Of a DNA stretch of 64,000 bases, positions 11,641 through 23,630 are shown in pieces (within the stretch, counting starts at the first letter, position 1; each line of letters begins with the position of its first letter). The DNA comes from Clarireedia homoeocarpa (lineage: Eukaryota > Ascomycota > Leotiomycetes > Helotiales > Rutstroemiaceae). The position numbers were made by a program, and so were the translations under genes. The stretch lies in the NCBI GenBank assembly GCA_001465935.1, contig LNKV01000037.1, positions 614,341 to 678,340 on the forward strand, written 5' to 3'. Below the pieces are notes generated by a model. That model saw only the letters and a list, made by a program, of their open reading frames with translations. It had not been told where the DNA came from and searched no databases.

Positions 11641-14142
11641 CTACCAGTCATCACCACCCCTAATCATCCTCCACAAAGCCGCCCTCGTCGTCTCTTCATC
11701 AAATACCCTTTCTAACAAAGTATCCAACTCCCTCGTTGCCTTGACCACCTCTTCTTTGTTACTCCCCGCAAGCCTCGCCTGCCAGTGTTTTGCAAACGCA
11801 GTAATCTGCTGCACCAGAACCCTCTCTAATTCCTTCCTCGCATCGAGCACACGATCGACAACTGCTGGAAGTAGTTGGCCCTTGAAGATAGGTTTGATGT
11901 AGGCAAGGGGATTGAACAGTTGACTTCGTGATTGCAGCTCTTTGATTGTATCCCAAATGGGAGTGAAGTCAAGCTCGGCGGATTGACGAATGGAGTCGGG
12001 GATTTCATGGGTCATGAAGAGGTTTTCAATGAGCATTAGGTTTTTGATCAGGAAAACTTGAGCATCCATAATGTTGCTTGTTCGCTTGATAATCGTGGCG
12101 GCTCGCTGGAGTGATTCGGTTGTTTGATGGACGATCTCGTAGAGTACATCACCTTTTTTAAGCTGCAGATTCTTCAGTTAGTATAACATTGACAGTGACG
12201 AAGAGAATGTTGCTCACTGTTCTTTCATGCATGCTCTCGTTGTATAACACGAGCAGATTTACAGCTGTTTTGACGGTAGGGAATGCAGTTGATACCCCAG
12301 ATCCAATTGATATGCTTTCCTCAGCAGCTTTTCGACTAGTGTCAACTTTCAGACCACTAGTTGGCGTACTTTTTGTATTTGACAACTTTGGTGCATTGGT
12401 GGAGACTATTTTGAGGTCTTCGGGAGTAGATTTAAAGTGCTCAAGCTTGCTGGCCTCAGTAATGAAAAGCATATCAGCTAATGGCCACAGGTGAGCGCTC
12501 AACAAGACCTGCGCCGCCAGTCTCTGACCATCGCGGCTATCATCCTCCTCAGCATCGGCTGATAAGTAGGTGTCTCCTAGCCAAGTGACCAAATCACAAA
12601 CGCGGTGCAAGTCTCCATTGCTGAGAAACGGTGTTAGGAAATTATGGAGAGATTTGACATGAACCAAGCAATTCTCTTCAAGCTTTTGAATGTATACATT
12701 TGGCATAGTCCACGTAAGCGGTGGCGGAGGGTATTCCGCCATGAGAGGTCCATCTTGGAAGAATTTGGCGGTCAATTTCAGCTCATTCTGGCATGTATCA
12801 AAGACGTACTGTACACAGCGTCGAGCAAACAACTCGAATTCTTTCTCTGGAAGAGGGGAGGTAGTTGTGAACTTCTGAAGGGTCTTTGCTACGAGAGGCC
12901 CAACAGGATCACGAGATCTGATATACGATTCGAGTATTTGCTGGTAAAGATTGTGCCACTGTTGAATGTACACAGATCGGTCAGAGTCTCCTTTGCGACC
13001 AAAAGCGAAGTCCTCCGTGGTTAGGAGTCGTTCGATAGGATGACCAAGATTCTCACGAGCGGACTCATATTTGCCATAAAGCAAAATATATTGATTCGTC
13101 TCTGTCTGCTCTTTCGCTTTCAACTGCTTGGAGGCATCATCAGATACTTCACGCATAGCAGTCGAGAATGCTATTTGGATTAAATTAAGAGCCTTGTCCA
13201 ACAGAGCGATGTAACGGGTTTTGTATACCGTTGAATCTTTGTAATCTAGCTGCAAATGGTCAGTAGGTATTACAAAATGAGTATCAGCTGGACGACCTCT
13301 TCAGCTCGTCCTGGTCATGAAAAATGCCTCTCTTTGCCAAATCTCACAAATCCCGGCAGCTGTGCAATAACCTAGCCCAAATGCTCAAACAATTGGACTT
13401 CCACAAAAATCCAGCAATCTCCGGGAAGAATGAATATATGTAAGAGACCTACATGTTGATCCATAAACTCCACACAAGAATTCAAATTCATCAGCATATC
13501 CAAGAAATCATTATTCTTAACCATCCTTCCTGCACCAGGAGCATTCAGACGTCGAGTCAGGGGCTCAAGGTAAGCATAGTACTGCAAATCCGTCCCCACT
13601 TCATCAGCCAATTCTCGAATTCTCTTTTGTTCTTCCAAAAGATCCTCGCACTGTGCTTGAAATGCGGTCGTTTGCGCTTCGACATTTTTGAAAGATTCAG
13701 ATAGAGTCGCAAGGGTATCGAGAGCGGACGATGTATTATCAAGTAGACTATTTAGATGTCGTTCGGAGAGGGTTAATTGTTCTAGATAAAGTCTGTATTG
13801 GGTCAGATATGGTATACACAACTTGCACGTTCATCTGCTTGGGCGATCTCACTGGTATTCCTCATGGCTGGCATCCAGAAGCTCATCCTCTAAATCGGCA
13901 TATCGCTCTTCGAATAACGGACGTTGAATTCTTGCTCCGTCTTTATCAAGGATGCTCTGTGACGTTTCCGTATCTGCCTCTTTGCCTAGATATGCCACTG
14001 CCACTTCATAAAAGTCACTGTATGACTTCGCTCTCCTAGCTAGTGTAGCTTTCGGGGGATCCTTTGACACTGGGGGTTCTTCATATATCCCAATCATTGG
14101 CTCCTTTTGATCCAGCAATTGATTGTTTCCCTGGCCGTCCAT
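11641..14142 (-). CDS. COG3: Conserved oligomeric Golgi complex subunit 3 (COG3/Sec34)
   Basis: A lobe-A subunit of the COG tether, which guides retrograde vesicles within the Golgi. Exons on the minus strand: 14142-13853, 13792-13453, 13249-12218, 12162-11641, giving 727 aa. The N-terminal Sec34 domain is recognisable: LYLEQLTLSERHLNSLLDNT as the start of a coiled coil, LEPLTRRLNAPG, and then NLNSCVEFMDQH joined across an intron to LDYKDSTVYKTRYIALLDKA, a characteristic COG3 stretch. The remainder is helical, as in the family, and the size is near the fungal norm. All three introns have good donor and acceptor sites, and the last has ATACTAACTGA as branch site. It is head-to-head with the FMP25-like gene. 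Confidence 0.92.
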
Positions 14143-14591
14143 ATTAGCACCGTTGGCGCGCAGAGTGTCGCAGCACCAAGCTTACATTTGGCTGCTGGAG
14201 CAGAGAGTTTTTGCGACGATGTTTAGCCCCATCTTCTTTTCTGGAATGTATGTCTGGCACAAAGCTGTACCAAGTATCTTCGTACATTTTCGGAATCCCT
14301 TGCAGTAAAGTTGGTATACTGAGGGAGGTCTGTAGGGCTGAGATATTTGTGTGTGCTTCCGAACACCGTTTGCGACTTGCGACGGCACGGACCACAAGTC
14401 TCACGTTCACTTAAATCGCAATTGGTTTAGCGTCTGGTCGTCTCGTCATTGATCCAAGCAAGGTTGAATAGATTGCTATCAGTTGTATTGGGATGTCTCG
14501 GATGTTTAGTGGCAAGGTACACACACCTCTTCGATGAAATAGTACAGAACCTTGTCATCATCCATTGGCGGCAGTCATAGGAAAAACAACA
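14143..14591. promoter_or_regulatory. Divergent promoter between COG3 and the FMP25-like gene
   Basis: About 450 bp separate the two divergent start codons, so this must contain both promoters and 5' UTRs. No specific element is called. Confidence 0.5.
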
Positions 14592-16358
14592 ATGTGGTCT
14601 AGAAGAATAGTAAGCGGGAACAGTACGATAGTCTCACGAGGCACGAGGGGTAATGGGAGCTCAATTGTATACCAAAAGAGATGTATTGGAGGATCGAGTG
14701 GTTCCCGGGTCGCTGTAGCTACTGGATCCTTACCATTACGGAGGGTAGCTTTGCTTGCATCACTCACAATTGGAGTCGGCGGTTTCTACATATCTGGATA
14801 TCCGCGAGCTCTGCAAGCAGAGGAGGTTCCTGTACCGGCAGAAATCCAATTCGAGAAAAGGCGGCGGGCTACGAGCACGAAAGAAGAAAACAGAGATCAA
14901 ATTAGTTCACAACATTTACAAGTGAAGAGAAGCTGGGAGAACCCAGGTGTATATGCTTGGGGATCCAATGCAGGTCGGGTAGTCGCTCCAGATTCCGACG
15001 AGGTAAACATCAAAATACCACGCCGATTACCATACTTTGATGGGAAGGTCATCCGAGATATCAAACTGGATCGAACATTTGGAGCGGCCATTACTGAAAA
15101 TGGTGATTTATTGGAATGGGGCGTGGGATACTCCACGGATAGCAAGGGACCTGTGCCCATTCTGAAAGGCAAAGACCTCGTCAAAATATCCATTTCAAGA
15201 GACCGTATCATCGCCCTCTCATCAAATGGAAAGGTTTACTCAATTCCAGCCTCAAAAGTTGACCAGACAGTTGGAATCAAACCTAATGAGAGAAGCTGGA
15301 TACCATTCTGGAGTAGCACATCGCCAATCAGTTACCGGTCCATTACTCCAGAAAACTTACAATGGGGAGAGAAAGTAAAGGACATTAGCAGCGGACTCGA
15401 GCACTGCCTAATTCTCACATCTAAAGGGCGTTTGTATTCTGCAGCATCCGGAACCGAAGACTTCCCAACTCGTGGTCAACTCGGTATTCCTGGTCTTACA
15501 TGGACCACTCGCCCACCTGGATCATACGACCAACCACATCTAATCAGCACACTTCAGGGTTTTGAGATAACCAAGATCGCTACCGGTGACTACCACTCTG
15601 TAGCTGTCGATACGCAAGGCCGAGTTTTCAGTTTTGGAGACAACTCCCTTGGACAACTCGGTTTCGAATACAACTCCGAGTCCCCTATAATCGACGCCCC
15701 ATCCCTCCTACCTATCGACCGTCTTTACAAAGGCACGAATCTTCTGCCCCGCGTAACCGGCGTCTACGCCGGAGGCGTCAACACATTCTTCACCGTCGAT
15801 GCCACGCGTGTGGCTGGTCAAAATGAGGATGCCCCCGCCCACAATCTCGGCCGCATCACAGCCGACACCTGGTCCTGCGGACAAGGCATCTTCGGCACCC
15901 TTGGCAACGGCCGCTGGACGCATGTTCAAGGCACTCCTACTAAAATCAAGGCTCTCTCCGGTCTTTTCGAATACGACGAAGCAGCGCAAACTGTAATTCC
16001 GATCCGACTTTCCCGGCTGTCCGTCGGCGCTACGCACGCTAGTGCTGTAATGAACAATGTAACACATCTGGACGCCACAAATAAGAGCTCAGAGAATGAT
16101 ACAAATTGGGGCGCGGATGTGCTCTGGTGGGGTGGAAACGAGTTCTATCAGTTGGGCACAGGGAAGAGAAATAATGTCAGTCAGCCGGTCTATATACAGC
16201 CGTTGGATTTAGCTGCAGACAAGGAGCGGGGAAGGAGAGAGGAACATCGCTTCCAGATTACGCCGAGGAAGAAGATTAAGGTGGAGGGCAGGTGGGTTAG
16301 TGTGGAGCAGAGGATCGAATGTGGTAGAGGAGCGACAGCTGTTTATTCAGGGACTTAA
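14592..16358 (+). CDS. Mitochondrial RCC1-repeat protein, FMP25-like
   Basis: A single-exon 588-aa protein. The N-terminus (MWSRRIVSGNSTIVSRGTRG) is basic and lacks acids, like a mitochondrial presequence. A hydrophobic span follows (LASLTIGVGGFYI, about residues 55-72). The body carries RCC1-type beta-propeller repeats: GVYAWGSNAG, NGDLLEWGVGYS, SNGKVYSIP, SKGRLYSAASG, TQGRVFSFGDNSLGQLG, CGQGIFGTLGNG and VLWWGGNEFYQLGTG. A presequence, one TM and a propeller is the layout of yeast Fmp25, a mitochondrial inner-membrane protein implicated in assembly of respiratory complex III. I assign it by architecture. The ATG at 14592 is the first true ATG in this frame. Confidence 0.8.
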   Translation: MWSRRIVSGNSTIVSRGTRGNGSSIVYQKRCIGGSSGSRVAVATGSLPLRRVALLASLTIGVGGFYISGYPRALQAEEVPVPAEIQFEKRRRATSTKEENRDQISSQHLQVKRSWENPGVYAWGSNAGRVVAPDSDEVNIKIPRRLPYFDGKVIRDIKLDRTFGAAITENGDLLEWGVGYSTDSKGPVPILKGKDLVKISISRDRIIALSSNGKVYSIPASKVDQTVGIKPNERSWIPFWSSTSPISYRSITPENLQWGEKVKDISSGLEHCLILTSKGRLYSAASGTEDFPTRGQLGIPGLTWTTRPPGSYDQPHLISTLQGFEITKIATGDYHSVAVDTQGRVFSFGDNSLGQLGFEYNSESPIIDAPSLLPIDRLYKGTNLLPRVTGVYAGGVNTFFTVDATRVAGQNEDAPAHNLGRITADTWSCGQGIFGTLGNGRWTHVQGTPTKIKALSGLFEYDEAAQTVIPIRLSRLSVGATHASAVMNNVTHLDATNKSSENDTNWGADVLWWGGNEFYQLGTGKRNNVSQPVYIQPLDLAADKERGRREEHRFQITPRKKIKVEGRWVSVEQRIECGRGATAVYSGT

Positions 16359-17122
16359 GGGGTGAGTACGGGATAAGAAAGACCGAGGCTCTTGTCAACC
16401 AAATGGCTTGTGAGACATGAGGTTCTGGGGATCTTTTGTATTATATTGTTCTCTTGTACTTATTGTATATCTCCATTCTGTATCGAGCTACGGGTAGCGT
16501 TAAGGTAAAATGGCGGACATGAATCATTATGTATGTTATGTGTTATACCTAGTCTTATCAGAGACTCAACTCAGTGTCGCCTCATGAATAACATCAAATT
16601 ATGAAAATAAACATTTCCATCCAACTTGCACACAAGATCCCGCTAATGACTTTTCGCACCTCCGTAGTCTACACATACGCGCACGCATCGCAATCACTCA
16701 AAGGCCGTAAGAAAACAAGGGATGTGAAAAGAAAAATAATCAAAGATCTATAATCTTACACATACATTCGAATCACCATCAAGTCAACCTCGCGCACTAC
16801 TAACAGCCACCCAAAACCCATCGCTGCTTTACAACCAAGGCCCTACATTCATCACCAAAAGTGCAGTGAACTTCGACCACTAGAAACTATCTCTCTGGCC
16901 GTTCTTGATCTTTGGTTGCATATCTGCCGCATCTCGCTCCAGCGCAAAACGCCGTTGAATGAAAAATTAAAATATTTTGCGTGAATATACTTGAATGGTC
17001 CAGGATCACATTTCCCCCTTCCGCTTTCGTAAATTTGGCACCAACCCGCCCTGCGATTATCCAGTCATTCCTTGCAAGAACTCCTGACCGACCCGAAACC
17101 CATTTGAATTGAACTAATCATA
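16359..17122. other. Intergenic region between convergent genes
   Basis: About 760 bp holding two converging 3' UTRs. No gene or repeat of note is seen. Confidence 0.6.
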
Positions 17123-19960
17123 TCATGAACCTGCCGCTACGGCACTGTTTGAAGTAATTTGTGGCTGCGGCGATCCCATTGCACTAGCTTGGGCTGCATT
17201 CCTAGCCTGATGTTGTGTACCTTGCTGCTGAGCCAGCTGTGCTCGTTGACGTTCCATCATGCTTGACTGCTGTTCGGCGGTCATAAATGTGCTGTAGTTC
17301 GTAGGACCAAGCGGTTGATGATGAGGTTGGGCTGTCGCCGATGATGGCTGAGGCTGAGGCGACTGAGAAGAACCATTTGTAATGGGAGGTTGAACTAGTG
17401 GACCTTGCATATACCTGCGATCTGGTACTGGGGGCGTAGGTGTCGAATACGGCGGTCTGGCCAGGGGTTGTGCGGTATGTGTTGAGGGACTATAGTTTGG
17501 TTTCTGGGGAGACCCTTGCCGGCCAATGTGGACGCCGTTGGCGTATGGATAAGCTACACCATTCTGTGTTGGTTGCGCTTGAGTAGAATAAGGTGGTTGA
17601 CTAGGGTAACGCGCACCCATGGAGGGTTGGGGAGTTGGTTGCGAGACGTTTTGATAAGATTGACTGTGAGATCGTGCATACGACGGATTTGTGGGTGTTT
17701 GATGGTATTGTTGACCATTAGGTTGTGCGTACTGAGGCATGTGGGGACCTGGTGTCCGTGATTGATGCGGATAAGATACCCCCGAATATGCCGTTGGGCG
17801 ATACGCTGTCGCCGAGGGTGCACGCTGAGGAGGATATGACACTGGTACAGGAGCAGTGGCAGGCGGACGTTGTAAATTCGTCTGAGGCGGCCTGATGGGC
17901 GTCTGAGCCCCTCCATAGTATTGATGCCCAGTGGACGCAGCGGGGCGCGACGTTGAGTATTGGTTGCCATACAGTGCAGTAGAAGAGGTACTCCTATGGA
18001 GAGACGAGCTAGTAGTAGGGCGAGTGCTAGAAGCTGCACTCATTGCAGCCACTCTAGCTCGAACTGCAACTTCGTCTTCTTCCATAATGCCCTTTGTCTC
18101 AATCATAGGAACTTCTATCTTTGTACTGATGCTAAGTTCAGCCAGCTGGTCGGAATTGAGCTTTGCCACTGCATATGGCGGTAGCATGGCAATCATCAGT
18201 GTAAGCTGCGACTTGACGATCTCATATGTCGCAAGCTCCCCGTCGCCTGGTGTTGCTAGAGTTCCCATTGCCGTCTCCACCCCAGTATGGACACTAGCTG
18301 ACCTCCCATGAGTGTTCTGTGACATGTGCCGATTTCTCTGGTAGGAATTAAGTGTCTCCAATAATTCAGATATCCCTTGCAGTACTTCATCAACATCCTT
18401 CTCTTCGATGCTTTTCTCTTCAGGAGGCTGAATAGACATCAAACTTGGATCAATCGATTCGTCACTCCATTCTTTAACCGCTTGTTCAAGCTCCTCCATT
18501 TCGGTGTCTTTATCGGATGCAGAGTAGTTTGTGTTGTTTTGCTCAGGAGAAATATCATCAAAATCTTGCGCCGACCCAATCAAATTCACAAACCGCTTCT
18601 CTCCAACATGCTGCCACCACAATCTGTTCATCACACCCTCTGGGGCAATAGCTTTTGAATCATCCTTCGTCGGAGCGAACCCTGAGTATGCGCTTCGAAA
18701 CAGAGCATCTAGTTTTGCGGCGTCCATCTCCGTCAACTCATTTTCTGAACGGTTCGCTTTTCCATTGATACCAGGCGTCTTGTCGCGTGCTATGCCGGCT
18801 TCTAGAGACGATGTATTGCTATAATCGAGCCACTGACCGGTGGTGATAATTTGCTTAGAGTAACTAGCACTTCTTGCAGCAAGTTCAGCAGTCGACGGCT
18901 GGTACCATCCTTCGGTTGAAGCCTGCGAGGAAGTTTTTGCCGGCTTCGGAGGTTTCAGTGGTAGGATATTCACGGGCGTTGGAAATAATTCGCCTAACGT
19001 CTGTGGACGTTTCCTATCATCGCCCAATGTCGCTGGCCGCATTGGAACGACACGCGTAGTTGTAATACCGTTTGGTAGACCAGCTTCGCGTAAAGGTTGA
19101 ACAATGTCCTCGCCATCGACCTTGGTTGGTATCTGTAGGCTAGAGAACAAATGTTTTGCTTGTGGTGCATTACCGAACAATGTGAGGACCGCCTTACCGT
19201 CCTCGGAGCCAACATTGGCGTGCGCATTTGTACCCGATCCTAGGTTCTGGTTTGACAAATAATGGCCCGCGTTCAGTGACTGGTTAACACTGACATCCTT
19301 CTGTTGGCCCATCAGCACCTTCTCTCTTTCGACAAGCTCATGGGCCCTCTTCTTGAAGGCTAGAATTTTCAAAGACAGCTCGGATTGATTGGCGGGAACT
19401 GGTATGTATTGGTTGCGATTCGCACCGTTCGATAATTGCAGTCTTTCTATTATGTCGGATGCCGCGGCATCAATGTCTTTGAGAACCTCGTCGACGATGA
19501 CGTACTGGTTTGCTGCGGATTTTGATGCAATGGATGGCGAGTCTATCGCGTCATCTGACTTCTGTCGCTTGGCTTGGGGTTCAGAGGATGCTGATCGCTC
19601 AGGAAGAGGTCGTGTCAGGATGGAGGGTGAGGGGTCATGGCTAGGATTTAAGTCAGTTAAAGTCCAGATAGGATTGACAATCTGCGAAGAGACAAATCCG
19701 GAAGAGATAAAGAGGATTTCATCGAAAGTAGTTCAAGCCCACCTTTGGAGCACATCAATCAAATCTTTAACCAGAGCCTGCGTATCTATCGTTGGTGCTG
19801 GTGGTTTTATAGTCGCGACTTTCGATTCATTATTGAGACTATTTGCGAGCTCAGGTTGATCAATGCTGTCGTCGCGTTTCCGCTTTGCTGAAAGATTAAT
19901 AGAAGCATTGTTGAGGTCTGGTTGTGGAGGGGGACTCAAGACCCCGTTGGTCGAGGCCAT
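17123..19960 (-). CDS. P/Q-rich, probably nuclear protein conserved in filamentous fungi; function unknown
   Basis: Exons 19960-19743 and 19640-17123 give 911 aa. I do not recognise a named family. The N-terminus carries a basic KRKR motif and a second PQAKRQKSDD patch, compatible with nuclear import. A compact, apparently conserved middle region includes LAFKKRAHELVEREKVL, TLGELFPTP followed by a Pro/Lys-rich linker, TTGQWLDYSN and MNRLWWQHVGEKRF. An acidic segment and a helical stretch (IVKSQLTLMIAMLPPYAVAK) follow. The last 300 or so residues are low-complexity Pro/Gln/Ser/Tyr-rich with many SYP/QPS units. This layout suits a transcription or chromatin cofactor, but that is inference only. 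Intron phase checks: CAA AG / C CAT. Confidence 0.8.
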
Positions 19961-20637
19961 CGCGAAAGGGGGGTGGATAGGTCTCGCGGTTGCTAAGTTT
20001 TTCGATATCTCCCTTCGCGTCGCGATCGCAAATAATATGGTATGTGTTACCGTGAAGGGACCGATTTTTCGCTAGGTAGCTCGCAGGTAGGTACAGTACC
20101 GTGCTTCAAAAGAACAAGTTGGATTTTAAGGCATAACTCATGAAGAGCGAAGAAAGAAAAATCAAGCCAGGGAACTCATTGAAATTCCTGCCTAAGAAGT
20201 CCTGAGTATGTAAGGATCGAGTTTTGTATAAATCTCCTCGGTTTCCTTTGCTCTTTCGATGAGTTGCTGCTGGCTAGAGGAGTAGTACGGAATTATTGGC
20301 TACTTCTTTTGCAGTTTGGTCGTAAGGCGAGGCGAGGCTCAAGGAATTCTCATTCAATCTAACAAACGAAACGGGTGGATTTTGAATAAATATGCCTGAG
20401 GTATCAAGGCAGGAGCTCGGATTATCTCTCTCGGCCCAGGCCAAGCTTGAATTGATTAGTCATTCCAAGAAAAAATGGTAATCTCTATTGCTCTGGTGGG
20501 CTGTGGCTATTCATGAGCGAGTTAACCATCCCGCAAGATATCTCAACTGTTCGAAATTGAGCTTGAGCATGCAAAGCATGTTCCCAGAAATGTTTTAACG
20601 AAACCAACTCATATGTCTTAGCAAAGCTTTGTACAAC
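19961..20637. promoter_or_regulatory. Divergent promoter region
   Basis: About 680 bp between divergently transcribed genes. No other gene or notable repeat is seen. Confidence 0.5.
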
Positions 20638-23630
20638 ATGAACGGATGCAATCGTGCCTCTATCTCTCGAAATTGGGCAATGCCTTCTCATGTTGGCAAC
20701 GCCAACTCCTGGCTGTCGCACCTTTCATATTCCAAGTATGTCTAACTTTGATGGAGCAATATCTTGAATATAGTCTAACACACCTTGTGCAAAGTCTCCT
20801 GCTGCCTCGATAAGTATTCGAAGAACTGGTCGACCTCGCCTCTTGCTGCAGTCGCACCGTCGTCTTTCAACTGCTGCTGTAGCTCACGATCCTAGTGAAC
20901 GGCCAGATGATGAAAGAATATCAGACTTTCCAGACTTCTCCAACACGCAGGAGAATAGCCCAAGGAACTCGGATGAAGTTAAGTTTGGCCGGTTCCTTGG
21001 CCATAAGAACTATGCGGCAAACCCAAAGTTGAGATCGTCATTAAACAGACGTGTTAGCAAAAGACGTATTAGCAAAAGGCACCACAAAATACTACGTCCT
21101 TCGGCTCTGAATGTATTTGGCGTATGGCTTAGCATGCGAGATACCACTTCCCGAGAAGCTTATTGGAGAAAAATGAGGTCAATCATATCTAGCACATCTT
21201 TGCCTACGGCCCTTCTTTACCACTTAAGTGTATGCTCTCCCCTCCCCTTCTCATTACAGGTTCTGACTATTGCAGGGCAAAAAATTGCCTAAGAGATTAT
21301 TGTCTAGCTTACAATCAAGAGGGTACACCAGCGAGGACTTATCGCTGTGGGCATGGGTGGTAGAAGAACAGGATCCGGACAAAATGGCAGAACGCTTTCT
21401 CACTCTGGCTCCTTTGAAGCGTCCCATGTTCCTGTTATTGGAAATTCTTCGTCATGATCTCCGCCGGGTGACAATCATTAGGGGTCTTCTGAGCCATACC
21501 TGGACCAATCTTCTGTCTTGCAGAGCTCAGCAATCCACAAATTCTAGTGATACAGTGTTAGCCGCCACAAATACCCAGGTGGATCAACCAGGTGCATCAT
21601 CTAATGGTGATATAGTTGAAGTAAACTTTGAAAATATGGAGATAACTACGTTCACTCTCCTAATTAGTCGCTTGCTTGCCCAGGCGCGTCGCATCCACGC
21701 TCCTGCGGTCGTCAGTGTCGCTCACATGATTGCACCATATATGGAAAAAATGCTGGAAAAGGAGTCCATGGACGAGTGCATGAGTGATCGTACGCTCAGT
21801 CTTTTTTCCAAAACACTGAATCAACTACTTCACACGCTATCTTTCCCGTCCGTTATAGAGCCTTTCAAATCTATGCGACACAATTGGCATGCTCAACGAA
21901 TCCTTTTGCTGTTGGCAAGTCAGTCAAAACCGCCTTTAATCATTGATCAAAATGGCTATAGGGCTGTACAATCTGTACTAGTTGCTTTAAAGAAGAGCGA
22001 TGATGAATCAAGGTTAGCGAGCATTCGAGCAAGAGGATGGCCTCCCTGGAGGGTCGATCAAGATGGTATGGATGCTCAATGTTCTCCAGATGAGAATATG
22101 AGCAGGGCTGTTTCTGCAATCACTCAAATGAGAGCAGCAGGGTACAATGCGGATAAAATATCTAACGCGTATAGAATTCTTGGAGGGCAAGAGCCTGACG
22201 GCACACCTACGATTCAAACTCGTGGGATTCTCCGAGGCAGGCATGAAAGATTTGCCTTCAATTCTGTTGAGAGTACAGAAGTTTGGGTGGCCAGAATTAA
22301 AGCTACACGCGACGTAGAAGAGGCTTGGAGTGCCTTCAGAAGGTTTCGCAAGAATGGAGGCAAGTCCAAGATCGCGATCTATCTCGCCATAATGGAGAAG
22401 CTTAATGAAGAAGACAAACGAATCAGAAAGGGCGAACGTCATGGCATGGTTCCCGGTGACAGCAGGGAAGTCTTTTCGCCGTCCAGTGATAATTTAAGTT
22501 CATTCTACAAAGAGGAACTCAAAGCACCATCACTTGAGTCTCTCTACGATTTGATGATCTCTGAGGGTATTAAGCCCAGAGGGAAGTGCCTATTGTTATT
22601 GGTCAAAAATGCACGTACGATAAATGATGGCATAAGATATCTGCGTGACAGTACTCTGGACAAGACATTAGTAGACTATCTGATTGGCGCGACTAGTTTG
22701 TCAGAAGAGCCTATTATGTCGCACCGTCAGAGTCGAGTTATCAATGCTTTCATTAACCTACTCTGCCGATGTGCAGGGCAATACATAATCAAGACTGCAC
22801 CCGCCCTTCCACCAAATGAGCCTCACCTTTTTGAAGACTTCGAAGGTTTGCATTTGAGCAGTGTCAGGCTTTCTCAAAAACTGGAAGAAATTGTCTCGTT
22901 ACCACATTATCTTTCGCCGCCGTCTCGAGTCAAAATCAACGCCTTGCCATATGCGCTCGAGCTTCTAGGTACGAGTCGAACAGAATTTAAACCGTCGTGG
23001 TATGCACTCTTTGGTGCGCTTGGTCGCGCCGGGGCTATCATCGATGACAAATTGATAGGTCATCCCAAAAATGATGTTTATGCCTGGAAAGTTTTAGTTG
23101 CCGCGCTCCACGATTTTCATAGCACGAGGCTCCAGCTCGATCCGAAGGGCTTTCAATTGATCTGTCGATGTTTGGAAAAGGCCATAATCGCATCATTCGA
23201 GGCCCAGGCAGATTTCGTTGTGGAAGATGCTATCAGTCTGGTCAAAGAAGAATTTGCCAAACTAACGTTTGTTGAAAGTGATATGGAGGTACCTGGGCTT
23301 CCGGAGCTTCCACATGAGATCCATGCGGCACATCTGCACTCATACGTGAGGGTTCTAGGGTTGGCAACCGACCACGATGGCATCGAGACTGTGCTGAAAT
23401 GGATGCTGCAATATCGTAAACCCCTAACAGAGGTCGCCATGCAGAGTTCCAATGGCACAAAACTCATGAAAAGAACGATTGTTGCTATGAGGCTGTTCTG
23501 CATGGGATCAGAACACGACGACCGTTTGAGGACGCTAGTCAAAGACGTTGATGATTGGCAATGGCCTACGGATGAGGATGTAGACGAGTATATTGCGTAT
23601 AGTGAATCACAGTCGGAAGCAGCTTCCTAA
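20638..23630 (+). CDS. Probable mitochondrial helical-repeat (PPR-like) protein
   Basis: Proposed exons 20638-20735, 20815-21229, 21276-23630 give 955 aa. The 3' intron is clear (AGT/GTATGC ... TTGCAG/GGC). The first exon is my proposal: there is no ATG in the frame containing RRTGRPRLLLQSHRRLSTAA. A GTATGT donor at 20736 with a TCTAAC branch sequence and an AAG acceptor at 20814 links that basic, acid-free segment to an upstream ATG. The resulting N-terminus looks like a mitochondrial presequence. The body is almost wholly alpha-helical, with degenerate repeat-like units such as RPMFLLLEILRHDLRR, PSWYALFGALGRAGAII and LHSYVRVLGLATDHDG, suggesting PPR-like repeats and organellar RNA work. It is not matched to a named yeast protein. 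Confidence 0.75.

Noticed and set aside
11331..11663. 110-codon plus-strand frame overlapping the COG3 stop
   Set aside because: No motif, and it overlaps the well-supported opposite-strand gene end.
14565..14567. Possible upstream start of the FMP25-like gene
   Set aside because: The codon is TTG; the ATG at 14592 gives a good mitochondrial presequence.
20843..20845. Possible translation start of the helical-repeat gene
   Set aside because: The codon is TTG, not ATG; nuclear fungal genes rarely start there, so an upstream exon was proposed.
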